Shown piece after piece: positions 24,945 to 32,991 of a stretch of DNA of 55,209 nt. Both the position numbers and the translations under genes were made by a program. The DNA lies in assembly GCA_944381315.1 (NCBI GenBank), contig CALWKR010000020.1, forward strand, positions 1 to 55,209, in the 5' to 3' direction. The stretch comes from an uncultured Christensenellaceae bacterium (GTDB lineage Bacteria > Bacillota > Clostridia > Christensenellales > UBA3700). A model generated the notes under the pieces. It did no database searches, had not been told where the DNA came from, and was given only the letters and a program-made list of their open reading frames with translations. The stretch's first letter is position 1; each line of letters starts with the position of its first letter.

Positions 24945-24973
24945 ATTATATCCTATCTATCGCAAGATTTCAA
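24945..24973 (-). promoter_or_regulatory. SigA promoter of the structured RNA
   Basis: TTGAAA (24968-24973), 17-bp spacer, TATAAT (24945-24950). The predicted start is near 24938, exactly at the first base of the closing stem. Confidence 0.8.
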
Positions 24974-25067
24974 TACCCTTTTTGCAAATTTTACATTTGA
25001 CTCAAAAATTGATCGTCAAATCGTTGATTTTGCAAAATTTCCGTCGTTTCATAGCGAAATAAATTGC

Positions 25068-25892
25068 TCACTCCGCGCTATTTTCGCCGTTCTCCGCCGC
25101 GTCGCCGCCGTTTTGCGAGTCGACGGCACCGCTCTTTTCCTCGCTCTTCGGCTTCTCTTTTTGCTTCTTGCCGCTCTTCTTGTCCTTCTTTTCGGGCTTG
25201 GCGACTTGCGCTCCAAGACGCTCTGCGAGCTTGAGCGACTCCGCTTCTGCCTCTTTCCTCTCCTCTTTTTCGCGATCCCTGATCGCCTTGCGCTCCTCCT
25301 TGGAGAGCTTGGGCTGTTCCTTGGCTTGCTTTGCCGCCTCGGCAAGCGACTGCTTGGCCTTGGCGCGCCTGTCCGCCCTCTCCTCCTTGGTCAGCAAGAA
25401 GTCCGCCCAGCCCTCGGGCTCAGGCGGATTTTTGGCACAGGTGTCGATTATGCCCTTGATGCGTTCTATCTCCCTGTCGACTTCTTCGCATCCGGTATCC
25501 CCGTTCTTAGCGATAGCGACGGCTGTCAGTCCATAGCAGACCACGCCCATCGCGTGCTTCGGCGTATGCACTACGGACGCCGCCTGCGCCACCGCTCGCG
25601 CCGCCGCGCAAGCCGTAGGGCTGTATGCCGCCCGCGCCGCCGAATGCGCCGCGAGGATCTTGATCTTGGCGGCAGGCATCTTGATCCGTCCCTTTGCCCA
25701 AAGCGCTGCGGCTCCCATCGCCTCGCGCACGCTCGAACGGTGCCTCTCCTCTGCGAGCTCATAGAGCTTGCAATATTTTTCGGCGATCGTCAAAGCCGCG
25801 ACTATCGCCGCGCGCCGTCCGCAATTCGCGAACGCCTGCGACACTTCGGCGAGTTTTGCGTCGTTGGGAGCAAAGAGCAGCTTTTTTCTCAT
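25068..25892 (-). CDS. Imm-5-like helical protein with a charged tail
   Basis: 274 residues from the ATG at 25892, which overlaps the deoC stop (ATGA). Residues about 20-140 are alanine-rich helices with WAKGRIKMPAAKIKILAAH, AARAAYSPTACAAARAVAQA and HTPKHAMGVVCYGLTAV. This matches the Imm-5-like putative immunity fold, whose members contain repeated ARAA/AAxxA helices. Residues about 175-274 form a long lysine/glutamate-rich, probably coiled or disordered tail (KEERKAIRDREKEERKEAEA), unusual for the family. No toxin gene is adjacent. The position at the end of a nucleoside-salvage operon suggests a cytoplasmic role unrelated to toxin immunity; function unknown. Confidence 0.7.
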   Translation of the reverse strand: MRKKLLFAPNDAKLAEVSQAFANCGRRAAIVAALTIAEKYCKLYELAEERHRSSVREAMGAAALWAKGRIKMPAAKIKILAAHSAARAAYSPTACAAARAVAQAASVVHTPKHAMGVVCYGLTAVAIAKNGDTGCEEVDREIERIKGIIDTCAKNPPEPEGWADFLLTKEERADRRAKAKQSLAEAAKQAKEQPKLSKEERKAIRDREKEERKEAEAESLKLAERLGAQVAKPEKKDKKSGKKQKEKPKSEEKSGAVDSQNGGDAAENGENSAE

Positions 25893-26509
25893 AATCTTGC
25901 GCTGGCTCCTATCCTCGTCGCGCCTGCGGAGATGAACGCCTCGGCGGTCGCGGCGTCGCGTATGCCTCCGGCGGCTTTTATGCCGCAGTTGCCGCAGTTG
26001 CGGCGGATAATGTCGACTGCGTGCAATGTCGCGCCCGACTTGGAAAAGCCCGTGCTCGTCTTGACGATGTCGGCGCCTGCACGCACGCATACGCGCGTCG
26101 CCGCCGCTATCTCGTCGTCGGTCAGCAGACACTCTTCGATGATGACTTTGAGCGTGACGCCGCAAGCCTTTTTCACTGCGGCGATGTCGCGCTCGGCATA
26201 TTCGAGATCGCCCTCTTTTATCGCGCCGATCGCGATGACCATATCTATCTCGTCCGCGCCGTCGCGCACAGCCGTCTCCGCTTCAAAAGCCTTGACTTGG
26301 GTCGCCGCCGCGCCGAGAGGGAATCCCACGACGCACGCGACTCCGACGCCGCTGCCCTGCAACTGCCGCTTGCACTGCGCGACGAATCTGCCGTTGACGC
26401 AGACGTTGGCGTAGCCCCGTTCACGCGCGACGTCGCACAGCTCGACGATGTCTGCGCCGGTCGCGTCGGGCTTCAGATCGGTGAAGTCTATGTACTTGGC
26501 AATATTCAT
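25889..26509 (-). CDS. deoC: Deoxyribose-phosphate aldolase
   Basis: 206 residues, on the short side of the normal 210-260. It catalyses 2-deoxyribose-5-phosphate to acetaldehyde plus glyceraldehyde-3-phosphate. The Schiff-base lysine is Lys150 in DIVKTSTGFSKSGAT; GFPLG and KVIIEECLLTDDEI are also conserved. The ATG at 26509 overlaps the stop of the upstream phosphorylase gene (ATGA), and AAGGAGG lies inside that gene's last codons. It forms a pyrimidine deoxynucleoside salvage pair with pdp, although the intervening phosphopentomutase is not in the window. Confidence 0.96.
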   Translation of the reverse strand: MNIAKYIDFTDLKPDATGADIVELCDVARERGYANVCVNGRFVAQCKRQLQGSGVGVACVVGFPLGAAATQVKAFEAETAVRDGADEIDMVIAIGAIKEGDLEYAERDIAAVKKACGVTLKVIIEECLLTDDEIAAATRVCVRAGADIVKTSTGFSKSGATLHAVDIIRRNCGNCGIKAAGGIRDAATAEAFISAGATRIGASARL

Positions 26510-27774
26510 AAGTCCTCCTTGTCTATCTTGCAAATTATCCTACTCTTGCGCGGCGGCTCTTGCGCCGCGATCGAAAACGCGTCCGCGAGCAATGCGGCGA
26601 GCTCTTCGTCGCCGGGGCGGCTGAAATACAGCGTCGCGAGCGGCATTCCGCGCTCCGCCCTGTCGCCGACCGCGACGTGCAGCCTTGCGCCGACTTCGGG
26701 CAGGATGGGATCGCCCTTGCGCTTGCGTCCGCCGCCCGCTTCCAGCACCGCGCGAGCGACTTTGAGCGCGTCGACATCCGCTACGTATCCGCTCTCGCGC
26801 GCCTCGACGGTGACGCTGTACTTTGCGACGGGCAGCCTGTCCAAACACCCGGGCTTGCCGCCCTGTGCCGCGATCATGCTCTCGAACTTGGCGTACGCCG
26901 CGCCCGACGCTATCGCGCGGTCAAAGGCTCCTCCGTCCACTCCGAGAGCGGCGCAAAGCGCCTTGGACACGTCATAGACTTCGCCCCTCTCTTCGCCGCG
27001 CAAAATGCGGAGCGCGCACTGCACTTCGATCGCGTTGCCTATACAATTTTCGAGCGGAGAGTCCATGTCGGTGACGAGCGCGGACACGTTGCTCCCTACG
27101 CGCGAGCCTATGCCGACCATGATCTTGGCGAGGGTCTCGGACTCTTCGCGCGTCTTCAAAAACGCGCCTCTGCCCGTCTTGACGTCGAGGACGATGTTGC
27201 GCGCGCCGGCTGCGAGCTTTTTGCTCATCACGGACGACGCGATCAGCGGAATGCTGTCCACGGTCGCGGTGACGTCGCGCAACGCATAGAGATATTTGTC
27301 CGCAGGGCAAAGGCTGTCCGTCTGCCCCGCGATCGCGATGCCTGTCTTGTCGATGATGTCAAAGAATTCTCTTTGCGAAAGATCGGTGCGCACGCCGTCG
27401 ACAGATTCCAGCTTGTCGAGCGTGCCACCCGTATGCCCAAGGCCTCTGCCGCTGAGCTTGGCGGCGATCTTGCCGCAAGCCGCGGCGACGGGCATGACGA
27501 TCAAGCTCGTGCCGTCGCCGACGCCGCCCGTCGAATGTTTGTCCACCGTCACGTCGCCGTAGCGCGAGAGATCTAGCGAACTGCCGCTTTGCAGCATAGC
27601 TCGGGTGAGCGTCGAAGTCTCGCGAAAGCTCATGCCGTTGATGACGATCGCCATCAGCAGCGCGGAATTTTGGTAATCGGCAAAGCTCTCCAAGCCGTCG
27701 ATCCAAAAGCCGATCTGCTCGTCGGTCAGTTCTTCGCCCCTGCGTTTTGCGGCAATGACGTCGGTGATCCTCAT
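26506..27774 (-). CDS. pdp: Pyrimidine-nucleoside / thymidine phosphorylase
   Basis: 422 residues. It phosphorolyses thymidine, deoxyuridine or uridine to base plus (deoxy)ribose-1-phosphate. The family signature SGRGLGHTGGTLDKLES and the phosphate loop VDKHSTGGVGDGTSL are intact, as are the C-terminal domain GRKRKGDPI and VGARLHVAVGD. Length and order are normal. The ATG at 27774 overlaps the stop of the preceding small gene and it is coupled to deoC. Whether it is uridine-active (Pdp) or thymidine-specific (DeoA) cannot be decided by eye; Firmicutes context favours Pdp. Confidence 0.94.
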   Translation of the reverse strand: MRITDVIAAKRRGEELTDEQIGFWIDGLESFADYQNSALLMAIVINGMSFRETSTLTRAMLQSGSSLDLSRYGDVTVDKHSTGGVGDGTSLIVMPVAAACGKIAAKLSGRGLGHTGGTLDKLESVDGVRTDLSQREFFDIIDKTGIAIAGQTDSLCPADKYLYALRDVTATVDSIPLIASSVMSKKLAAGARNIVLDVKTGRGAFLKTREESETLAKIMVGIGSRVGSNVSALVTDMDSPLENCIGNAIEVQCALRILRGEERGEVYDVSKALCAALGVDGGAFDRAIASGAAYAKFESMIAAQGGKPGCLDRLPVAKYSVTVEARESGYVADVDALKVARAVLEAGGGRKRKGDPILPEVGARLHVAVGDRAERGMPLATLYFSRPGDEELAALLADAFSIAAQEPPRKSRIICKIDKEDL

Positions 27775-28094
27775 GATGCTCCTCTCCTGCGTGCGATGCC
27801 GTCGCACAGCTGCTCTATCTCGTCGCGATCGCCGTCGGCGCTCGCGATGCGATAATAGAGATCTGCGTCGGTCGTGACTTCGGCGCGGACGTATCCCAGC
27901 TCGATCAGATCGGCTCTGACCTTGTCGAGGAATTCCCTCTTTTGGCTGAGCGAGAACATGGGCCGAGTCATCAGTCCCACGACTATGCGGTCATCCGCGG
28001 CGGCGATGCGCCAAGCGGTGACGGCGTCCAGCGAGGCGAGATAGCCCTCCGCGCTCGCGTATTGCACCTGTACGGTATGAATGTCGATGTCCAT
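27771..28094 (-). CDS. Small YhcN/YlaJ-like protein
   Basis: 107 residues if the ATG at 28094 is used. There is no good Shine-Dalgarno, so translation may be reinitiated after rsfS, whose stop is 28 bases upstream. The order helix (LDAVTAWRIAAADDRIVVGL), long helix (SQKREFLDKVRADLIELG), strand VRAEVTTDADLYYRI and helix resembles the YhcN/YlaJ domain of sporulation proteins. The lipoprotein signal of that family is absent, so the resemblance is tentative. It is coupled to pdp through ATGA. Confidence 0.6.
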   Translation of the reverse strand: MDIDIHTVQVQYASAEGYLASLDAVTAWRIAAADDRIVVGLMTRPMFSLSQKREFLDKVRADLIELGYVRAEVTTDADLYYRIASADGDRDEIEQLCDGIARRRGAS

Positions 28095-28122
28095 ACCGAA
28101 AATATGCCCATGGCGCGGCTGT

Positions 28123-28482
28123 TTATTCTCTGCCTTCGTCGTATCGGGACACGTTGCCGCCGTCTCCCCAGAGCTGTTCGAGCGAATAGACCTTGCGCGT
28201 CTCCTCCTCGAAGATGTGGACAATGACGCTGCCGTAATCGAGCACTATCCACTTGCCGCCGCTCCTGCCTTCTGTGCGGAGCGCGCGCACGTCGTACTGC
28301 TTCTCCATTATCTCTTCGAGATTTTCGGACAGCGCCTTGACCTGAGTGGTCGAGCGGCCGCTCGCGATGACGAACCAGTCGGCGATCTCGGTCAGACCGT
28401 TGAGGTCGACGGTGGCGACGTCGACGGCTTTCTTTTCGTCCAGCGTCTTGCAAATCAAGTCTTTGAGTTGTGTAGTCTGCAT
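28123..28482 (-). CDS. rsfS: Ribosomal silencing factor RsfS
   Basis: 119 residues, normal length. It binds L14 on the large ribosomal subunit and blocks subunit joining when nutrients are short. Hallmarks: DEKKAVDVATVDLNGLTEIADWFVIASG, STTQVKALSENLEE, GKWIVLDYGSVIVHIF and YSLEQLWGD. ATG with AAGGAG six bases upstream. It lies 16 bases after the nadD-yqeK gene, the standard Firmicutes order. Confidence 0.97.
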   Translation of the reverse strand: MQTTQLKDLICKTLDEKKAVDVATVDLNGLTEIADWFVIASGRSTTQVKALSENLEEIMEKQYDVRALRTEGRSGGKWIVLDYGSVIVHIFEEETRKVYSLEQLWGDGGNVSRYDEGRE

Positions 28483-28498
28483 ATATACTCCTTTGTCG

Positions 28499-29620
28499 TT
28501 ATGCCGAATAATATTTGACTGCGTCGAGAGTGAGCGGATAGATGTCCGCGCCCTTCTCGACAAGGTATCGATAGGATCGGTCAAGGCACGCCCTGAATCC
28601 CGCCTCGAAGTCGCGGCGGATGAGCTTGCGCAAGTCATCGACGCCGTCGAAGTCGCGCGCCTGCTCCAACATGTCGGCGCAAAAGATCAGCTTGTCGAGC
28701 GCGGTCATATCGGGCTTGCCCGTGCAGTGGCACGCTATCGCGCCGATCACCGCCTCGTCGTCTATCCCGTACTTGGCGCGCGCGAGATATGCGCCCAAAA
28801 ATTGGTGCTCTACTTCCGTCCCCACGCTGTCGGGCGGACACGGCGAGCCGTCGTGCGGCTGTCGGCAGATCTTCTTGGCGCAGTCGTGGAGCATCGCCGC
28901 CAAAAACACTCTGTCCGTATCTTCGCGCAAGCCGCACTCGGCGTTGAGCGCGAGAGCGCAGACAATGGTGCGCTTGATGTGCGCGTAGGTCTTGGGCTCC
29001 ACGTCGGCGGCGAGCATGTCGGCGAGCGGCGTGAAGTAGGAATACAGTCCCCTCTCTCTGACATAGTCGGCGACGACGGGCATGAGCTCCGTATAGTCGC
29101 GCATGGACGCGAGATAGCGCGCCGACGTGGAAGACAGCGCGTCCGGGACAAAGTCGTCGGCGTATATGCGCGCGCCTCTGCCTGTCCAATGGTCGCGCGC
29201 CGCGTCAAACGCCGCGTCGCGGTCATTGCGCGGAAAGGCGAGGATGGGCATGCACGCGATCACCTTGTCGGGCTCGCGCCATCTGCAGAGATCGACGAGA
29301 CTGTCTCCGCCGATGACGAAGACGCAGTCGCCGTACTTGCGCGCAAGACGCGGCAGCGTCCGATAGCTGAAGTGGACGTCGTCGTCGCCGTTCTCGATCT
29401 CGTCGACGGACATATGCTCTCTGCCGCCGATCGCGGCGCGGAGCATCGCGGCCCTGTCGCGAAACGACGCCGTGCAATGCTTGTGCGGCGGATTGCCCGA
29501 CGGGACGAACACGACCGAATCGCACCCGAGCGCCAGCGCGCGCTCAGCCATCTGTATATGCGCCGAATGCGGCGGATCGAAAGCTCCGCCGAGCAGCGCC
29601 GTACCATGCAAAGGCTTCAT
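28499..29620 (-). CDS. nadD: NadD-YqeK fusion: nicotinate-nucleotide adenylyltransferase plus HD hydrolase
   Basis: 373 residues in two domains. Residues 1-190 are NadD, with GGAFDPPHSAH (T/HxGH-type nucleotidyl-transfer motif), VPSGNPPHK, FVIGGDSL and the ATP-binding LSSTSAR. It forms deamido-NAD from nicotinate mononucleotide and ATP. Residues about 200-373 are YqeK-like HD hydrolase with HIKRT ... AAMLHDCAKK, EVEHQFLGAYLA and ACHCTGKPDMTALDKLIFCADMLE. Related enzymes split diadenosine tetraphosphate. The two are neighbouring separate genes in Bacillus; here they are one frame. The ATG at 29620 lies six bases after a -10 box and lacks a Shine-Dalgarno, so the transcript is probably leaderless; an alternative ATG six codons upstream (29638) is possible. 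Confidence 0.95.
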   Translation of the reverse strand: MKPLHGTALLGGAFDPPHSAHIQMAERALALGCDSVVFVPSGNPPHKHCTASFRDRAAMLRAAIGGREHMSVDEIENGDDDVHFSYRTLPRLARKYGDCVFVIGGDSLVDLCRWREPDKVIACMPILAFPRNDRDAAFDAARDHWTGRGARIYADDFVPDALSSTSARYLASMRDYTELMPVVADYVRERGLYSYFTPLADMLAADVEPKTYAHIKRTIVCALALNAECGLREDTDRVFLAAMLHDCAKKICRQPHDGSPCPPDSVGTEVEHQFLGAYLARAKYGIDDEAVIGAIACHCTGKPDMTALDKLIFCADMLEQARDFDGVDDLRKLIRRDFEAGFRACLDRSYRYLVEKGADIYPLTLDAVKYYSA

Positions 29621-29626
29621 ACGTCC

Positions 29627-29655
29627 ATTATATAACATTCTCGCCTGAGAGGCAA
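29627..29655 (-). promoter_or_regulatory. SigA promoter of nadD-yqeK, leaderless geometry
   Basis: TTGCCT (29650-29655), 17-bp spacer, TATAAT (29627-29632), then six bases and the ATG. The spacing is identical to rarA. Confidence 0.72.
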
Positions 29656-29687
29656 TGGATTGACGCAAAAGGCGGCGTCGGACAACG

Positions 29688-29710
29688 AAAAAAGCGGCGA
29701 TCTTCGCCGC
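29688..29710 (-). terminator. Terminator of the small gene at 29765-30034
   Basis: GCGGCGA (29694-29700) pairs with TCGCCGC (29704-29710), followed by six T on the minus strand. Confidence 0.8.
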
Positions 29711-29764
29711 AAAGACGCAACAAAACACTTGCCGCCGATCGGCGACACTTGCCGCGAAGCCCGC

Positions 29765-30034
29765 TCAAAGATTGGCGAGCAACACGCGATAGACCTCGAT
29801 CGCCTCCGCGATCTCCTTCTCTCGGCGGCAGCACTCGTTGAAGCGCCACACCATCGGATGCCGCGGATCGGTGACTGCCATCATCGCCGCATTGGCGCGA
29901 TAACGGGGATCGTTCATCTCGTTTTGAGCGATCTCGAGCCTTCTGAGCCTGTCCCGCAGGTCGTCGCTCTTGAACAAGAAATCGAGGATCTCGTCGAGGT
30001 CGGTCTTGCGAAGTTGTGCTTGTTCGAATGTCAT
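29765..30034 (-). CDS. Small helical protein of unknown function
   Basis: 89 residues from the ATG at 30034 behind GGAGG. Mostly charged amphipathic helix (QLRKTDLDEILDFLFKSDDL, LRRLEIAQNEMND) with a central segment MMAVTDPRHPMVWRFNECC. No signal peptide or membrane segment. No family is recognised with confidence; the heptad-like pattern suggests a coiled-coil or small adaptor. It has its own promoter and terminator, so it is a single-gene unit. Confidence 0.75.
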   Translation of the reverse strand: MTFEQAQLRKTDLDEILDFLFKSDDLRDRLRRLEIAQNEMNDPRYRANAAMMAVTDPRHPMVWRFNECCRREKEIAEAIEVYRVLLANL

Positions 30035-30068
30035 ATGCGCCTCCAAAGTCCGTATCCTTTCCGCTTTC

Positions 30069-30097
30069 AGCATATTGCCATGCGCGCGCGTTGTCAA
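30069..30097 (-). promoter_or_regulatory. SigA promoter of the small helical gene
   Basis: TTGACA (30092-30097), 17-bp spacer, TATGCT (30069-30074). Confidence 0.7.
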
Positions 30098-30130
30098 TGG
30101 AGAGCGCAACGATTTTACACAAATTTTACA

Positions 30131-32830
30131 TTAGGACAGTTCAAAAGTCACCGTCTGCGCATTTTCGCCGTCCATTTTCAGCTCCGTCGTCTTGCCCGAC
30201 GCGCCGCACGACACGACGATCGTCTGCGGCGAATCCGCTTCGATGACCGCGGTGACCTTGCCCGTCGTCCTCGACCACTCCAAGCTGACCAACGTCGCGT
30301 CGGTGCGCAGTCTCAGTCCCGTGATCTTGCCCTTGTCAAAGCCCTTGGTCGGCAGCGCCGGCAGCAACTGCACTTCGCCCAGCGCGGAATAGACGAGGCT
30401 CTCGTTGACGATGCCGACATAGCCTATCGCGAAGTCGGTGCAATAGCCGCTCTCGCGGTTGGTATGGTGATTGGTCATCAGCGAATCATAATAGATCATC
30501 GAATTCATCAATTGGGCGAGCGCGTCCGTGACCGTCTCGGCGTCCTCGAGCTTGGCGCCGATCAGCGCGCGGTGGACGAGCGCGTGGCTCGCCTCGTTCT
30601 CGCTGGCGCGCACCTCGACGGCTTTCAGCGCCGCCTGTCTGAGTTCTTCGTCCTGCTTGGTCAGATCTACGGGCCATGCGCAATAGAGATGGCTGAGATG
30701 GCGGTGCTCGTTGTTCTCTTCAAAGTCGTAGCAAGCCCATTCTTTGAGCGCGCCGTCCTGCGTCAGGAAGGGCGGCAAGCTGTCGGCGAGCGCGTCCCAC
30801 TCGCTCGTATCGACGGACGCGTCCACAGACTTTGCGACGTCTTTGAGCATCTCTATGCAGCTGAGGCACGCGGCGATGTCGACCGCGGAATTCGCCGCCG
30901 CCGGCGACGGATAGTTGCGCGGAGTGTTTTCGGGCGAATAGGAAGGGATGATGCAATAGCTCTCCCCTTGTTCGAGCCGAGTCTTGCCCTGCTCGTAATG
31001 GATGTATCCGTCCGCGTCGGTATAATACTCGGGGGTGAGCAGCTGCGCCCAATAGTTGTAGGTCTTGATCAGCAGCGGATAGAGGATCTCGGTGCGCAGA
31101 TCGAGATAGCCTCTTTGCTTTATCTCGGCGATGTCCGAGTCGGTCAGATCATCCTGCGTCGGCGACAGCACGGAGCGCAATTTGTCAAGCTCGAACTGCG
31201 GCGACAGCGGCACGCGTATGTCGCCGTAACATTGAAGCGCTTCGTAGAGCGGCTGCAGCAGCCACGACGCGCCGGCATTCCAATATCTGAACGGATATGG
31301 ATACGCAGACTCGGTCATCAGCGCCATGTCGCCGTCGCTGTTGACGGGCGCTTGGATAGCGTCGACATAGCCGTGCGTGGCGCGCGCGTTGTCCTCCCAA
31401 TCGTCGACTTGGCGCAATATGAAATTGGCATAGCCTATCGGCGCGCTCGCGATGTTGGACGTATTGAGCGCGGAGACTTGCAAGTTGACGTTGGCGTCCA
31501 TCGTGTACTTGGAGCCCCACGACGCGCCCCACTCTCCCGTCCACATTCCGTACAGGCGCGGCGCGCTGCCGACAGAGCAGCAGATCTGCTCGTATCTGCC
31601 CGAATAGTAAGTCTTTTGGGCAAGAGAGCTGTCTATCTTGTCCTTGGTGACGAGATCGGTGATACTGACCGAGATCAGCTCTTCATTTGGCTCATAATCG
31701 GAGCCGCCGATGTCGAACGTGACGGCTTGATATTGCGGCGAATATATCTTCGCGTGAGCGAGCAGCGCCGCGTCGAAGTCGAATCCCGCCGAAGTGGCGT
31801 ACTTGTCTGCGACAGCCTTTGCCTTGGAGGCGAGAGCTATCGCAAGATCTGTCCCCGACGGATCGGAGACGTCGCCTTGCAGATCGTATGTCCTGTCCGA
31901 AACGGTGATCAAATAGACGTTTTGCGCGCCCTCTATCTCGACGGCAAAGTCATCGGACGCGCGATATTGCTCCTCGTCGGGCGCAGCCGTCGAAAGCACG
32001 TCGACCGAGCCGCCCTCGACGACGAGATAGCTGACCGTGGCATAGCCGCCGTCTTTGAGCTCGCTGCCCTCATAATCTTGATAGTGCGCGACAAAGTAGA
32101 GCAGCTTGCCGTCGCCGGAAGCCTCCTTGCCATAGCTCAGATCGTCGGACGTGTCGCGGTCTCTCTCGTTGACGGGATAGTCGGTCAAGTCGTCGTAGGA
32201 CAGAGTGACGTCGACCGCAGAGCCGCTGTCGGACGCCGAGATGCGCGTGATCGTCGCGTCGTCGGCAAAGGACGTGAACGTCTGCCTCAGCCACTCCCCT
32301 CCGCTGTCGGAATAGCGCACTCCGACGACCGCGCTGCGATAGTCGGTGTAGCGGATGTAGTCGCTCGTCTCCTTGGCGTCGGAGACTATGCGCAGCGTCG
32401 CGCCGGGGTGGTAACAATAGACGTCGTCATACGACTGCGTGTCGACGATGTCTTTGCCGTTGACGATAGCTTGGCGCACGTCTTCGAGCTGATAGGCGCT
32501 CTCGGGATTGACGCGAGGATTTTGGTTGGGCAAAATGAAGTTGATGTTCTGAAAGATGATCGTGTCGCTATATGGCGAACCGGCTATGACCGCGCCTTGG
32601 GTGCCGTTGCCCGTGACCATGCCTTGGCGCCAGCGTTTGGTGCCGTGTCCTCCCTCGTAAAGCTCATAATATTTTTCGGAAAAAGAGGACATCGCGCACG
32701 GCTCGAACCTTTGGGTCAAAAAAGAATAATCTATCACTTGGGGCGCGGGCTCGTCGTCGCACGCCGTCAACGAGACGGCGCACAGCGCGACCAAAGCTAT
32801 GCATATAAATACGGAAACTATCTTTTTCAT
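30131..32830 (-). CDS. GH95-like glycoside hydrolase lipoprotein
   Basis: 899 residues. The lipoprotein signal ends in LTAC (Cys24), so the enzyme is anchored outside the cell. Near 65-110, RWRQGMVTGNGTQGAVIAGSP with IIFQNINFILPN matches the N-terminal beta-sandwich of GH95 (alpha-L-fucosidase/galactosidase), where GNG-x-xGA and a QLN-like strand are typical. The middle region is an (alpha/alpha)6 barrel with YWNAGASWLLQPLYEA and HLSHLYCAWPVDL, again GH95-like. A C-terminal beta-sandwich (VSLEWSRTTGKVTAVIEA) completes the fold. The substrate is likely terminal fucose or L-galactose on host or plant glycans, but subfamily and linkage cannot be read by eye. Confidence 0.82.
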   Translation of the reverse strand: MKKIVSVFICIALVALCAVSLTACDDEPAPQVIDYSFLTQRFEPCAMSSFSEKYYELYEGGHGTKRWRQGMVTGNGTQGAVIAGSPYSDTIIFQNINFILPNQNPRVNPESAYQLEDVRQAIVNGKDIVDTQSYDDVYCYHPGATLRIVSDAKETSDYIRYTDYRSAVVGVRYSDSGGEWLRQTFTSFADDATITRISASDSGSAVDVTLSYDDLTDYPVNERDRDTSDDLSYGKEASGDGKLLYFVAHYQDYEGSELKDGGYATVSYLVVEGGSVDVLSTAAPDEEQYRASDDFAVEIEGAQNVYLITVSDRTYDLQGDVSDPSGTDLAIALASKAKAVADKYATSAGFDFDAALLAHAKIYSPQYQAVTFDIGGSDYEPNEELISVSITDLVTKDKIDSSLAQKTYYSGRYEQICCSVGSAPRLYGMWTGEWGASWGSKYTMDANVNLQVSALNTSNIASAPIGYANFILRQVDDWEDNARATHGYVDAIQAPVNSDGDMALMTESAYPYPFRYWNAGASWLLQPLYEALQCYGDIRVPLSPQFELDKLRSVLSPTQDDLTDSDIAEIKQRGYLDLRTEILYPLLIKTYNYWAQLLTPEYYTDADGYIHYEQGKTRLEQGESYCIIPSYSPENTPRNYPSPAAANSAVDIAACLSCIEMLKDVAKSVDASVDTSEWDALADSLPPFLTQDGALKEWACYDFEENNEHRHLSHLYCAWPVDLTKQDEELRQAALKAVEVRASENEASHALVHRALIGAKLEDAETVTDALAQLMNSMIYYDSLMTNHHTNRESGYCTDFAIGYVGIVNESLVYSALGEVQLLPALPTKGFDKGKITGLRLRTDATLVSLEWSRTTGKVTAVIEADSPQTIVVSCGASGKTTELKMDGENAQTVTFELS

Positions 32831-32846
32831 AATTTTCTCCGTCTTT

Positions 32847-32875
32847 ATTTTAGCAAAATCGCGCGCGTCGGTCAA
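32847..32875 (-). promoter_or_regulatory. SigA promoter of the GH95-like gene
   Basis: TTGACC (32870-32875), 17-bp spacer, TAAAAT (32847-32852), about 15 bases before the ATG at 32830. Confidence 0.72.
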
Positions 32876-32930
32876 TGCAATATTCGCTCAATATTATGGA
32901 GAAAAGCGCGTCTGCGCCGCGCTCGCATAC

Positions 32931-32960
32931 AAAAGCGGCATCCGCAAAAGCGAATGCCGC
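32931..32960 (-). terminator. Terminator behind the DAHP synthase gene
   Basis: GCGGCAT (32935-32941) pairs with ATGCCGC (32954-32960), followed on the minus strand by TTTTGT. The T-run is short, so it may be leaky. Confidence 0.68.
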
Positions 32961-32991
32961 GTCGCTAGCTCTGTCGGATCGCTCCGAACGC

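Noticed and set aside
29660-32968. 1102-codon plus-strand open frame
   Set aside because: Antisense to the GH95-like gene and the small gene; the minus-strand protein has signal peptide, domains, promoter and ribosome site.
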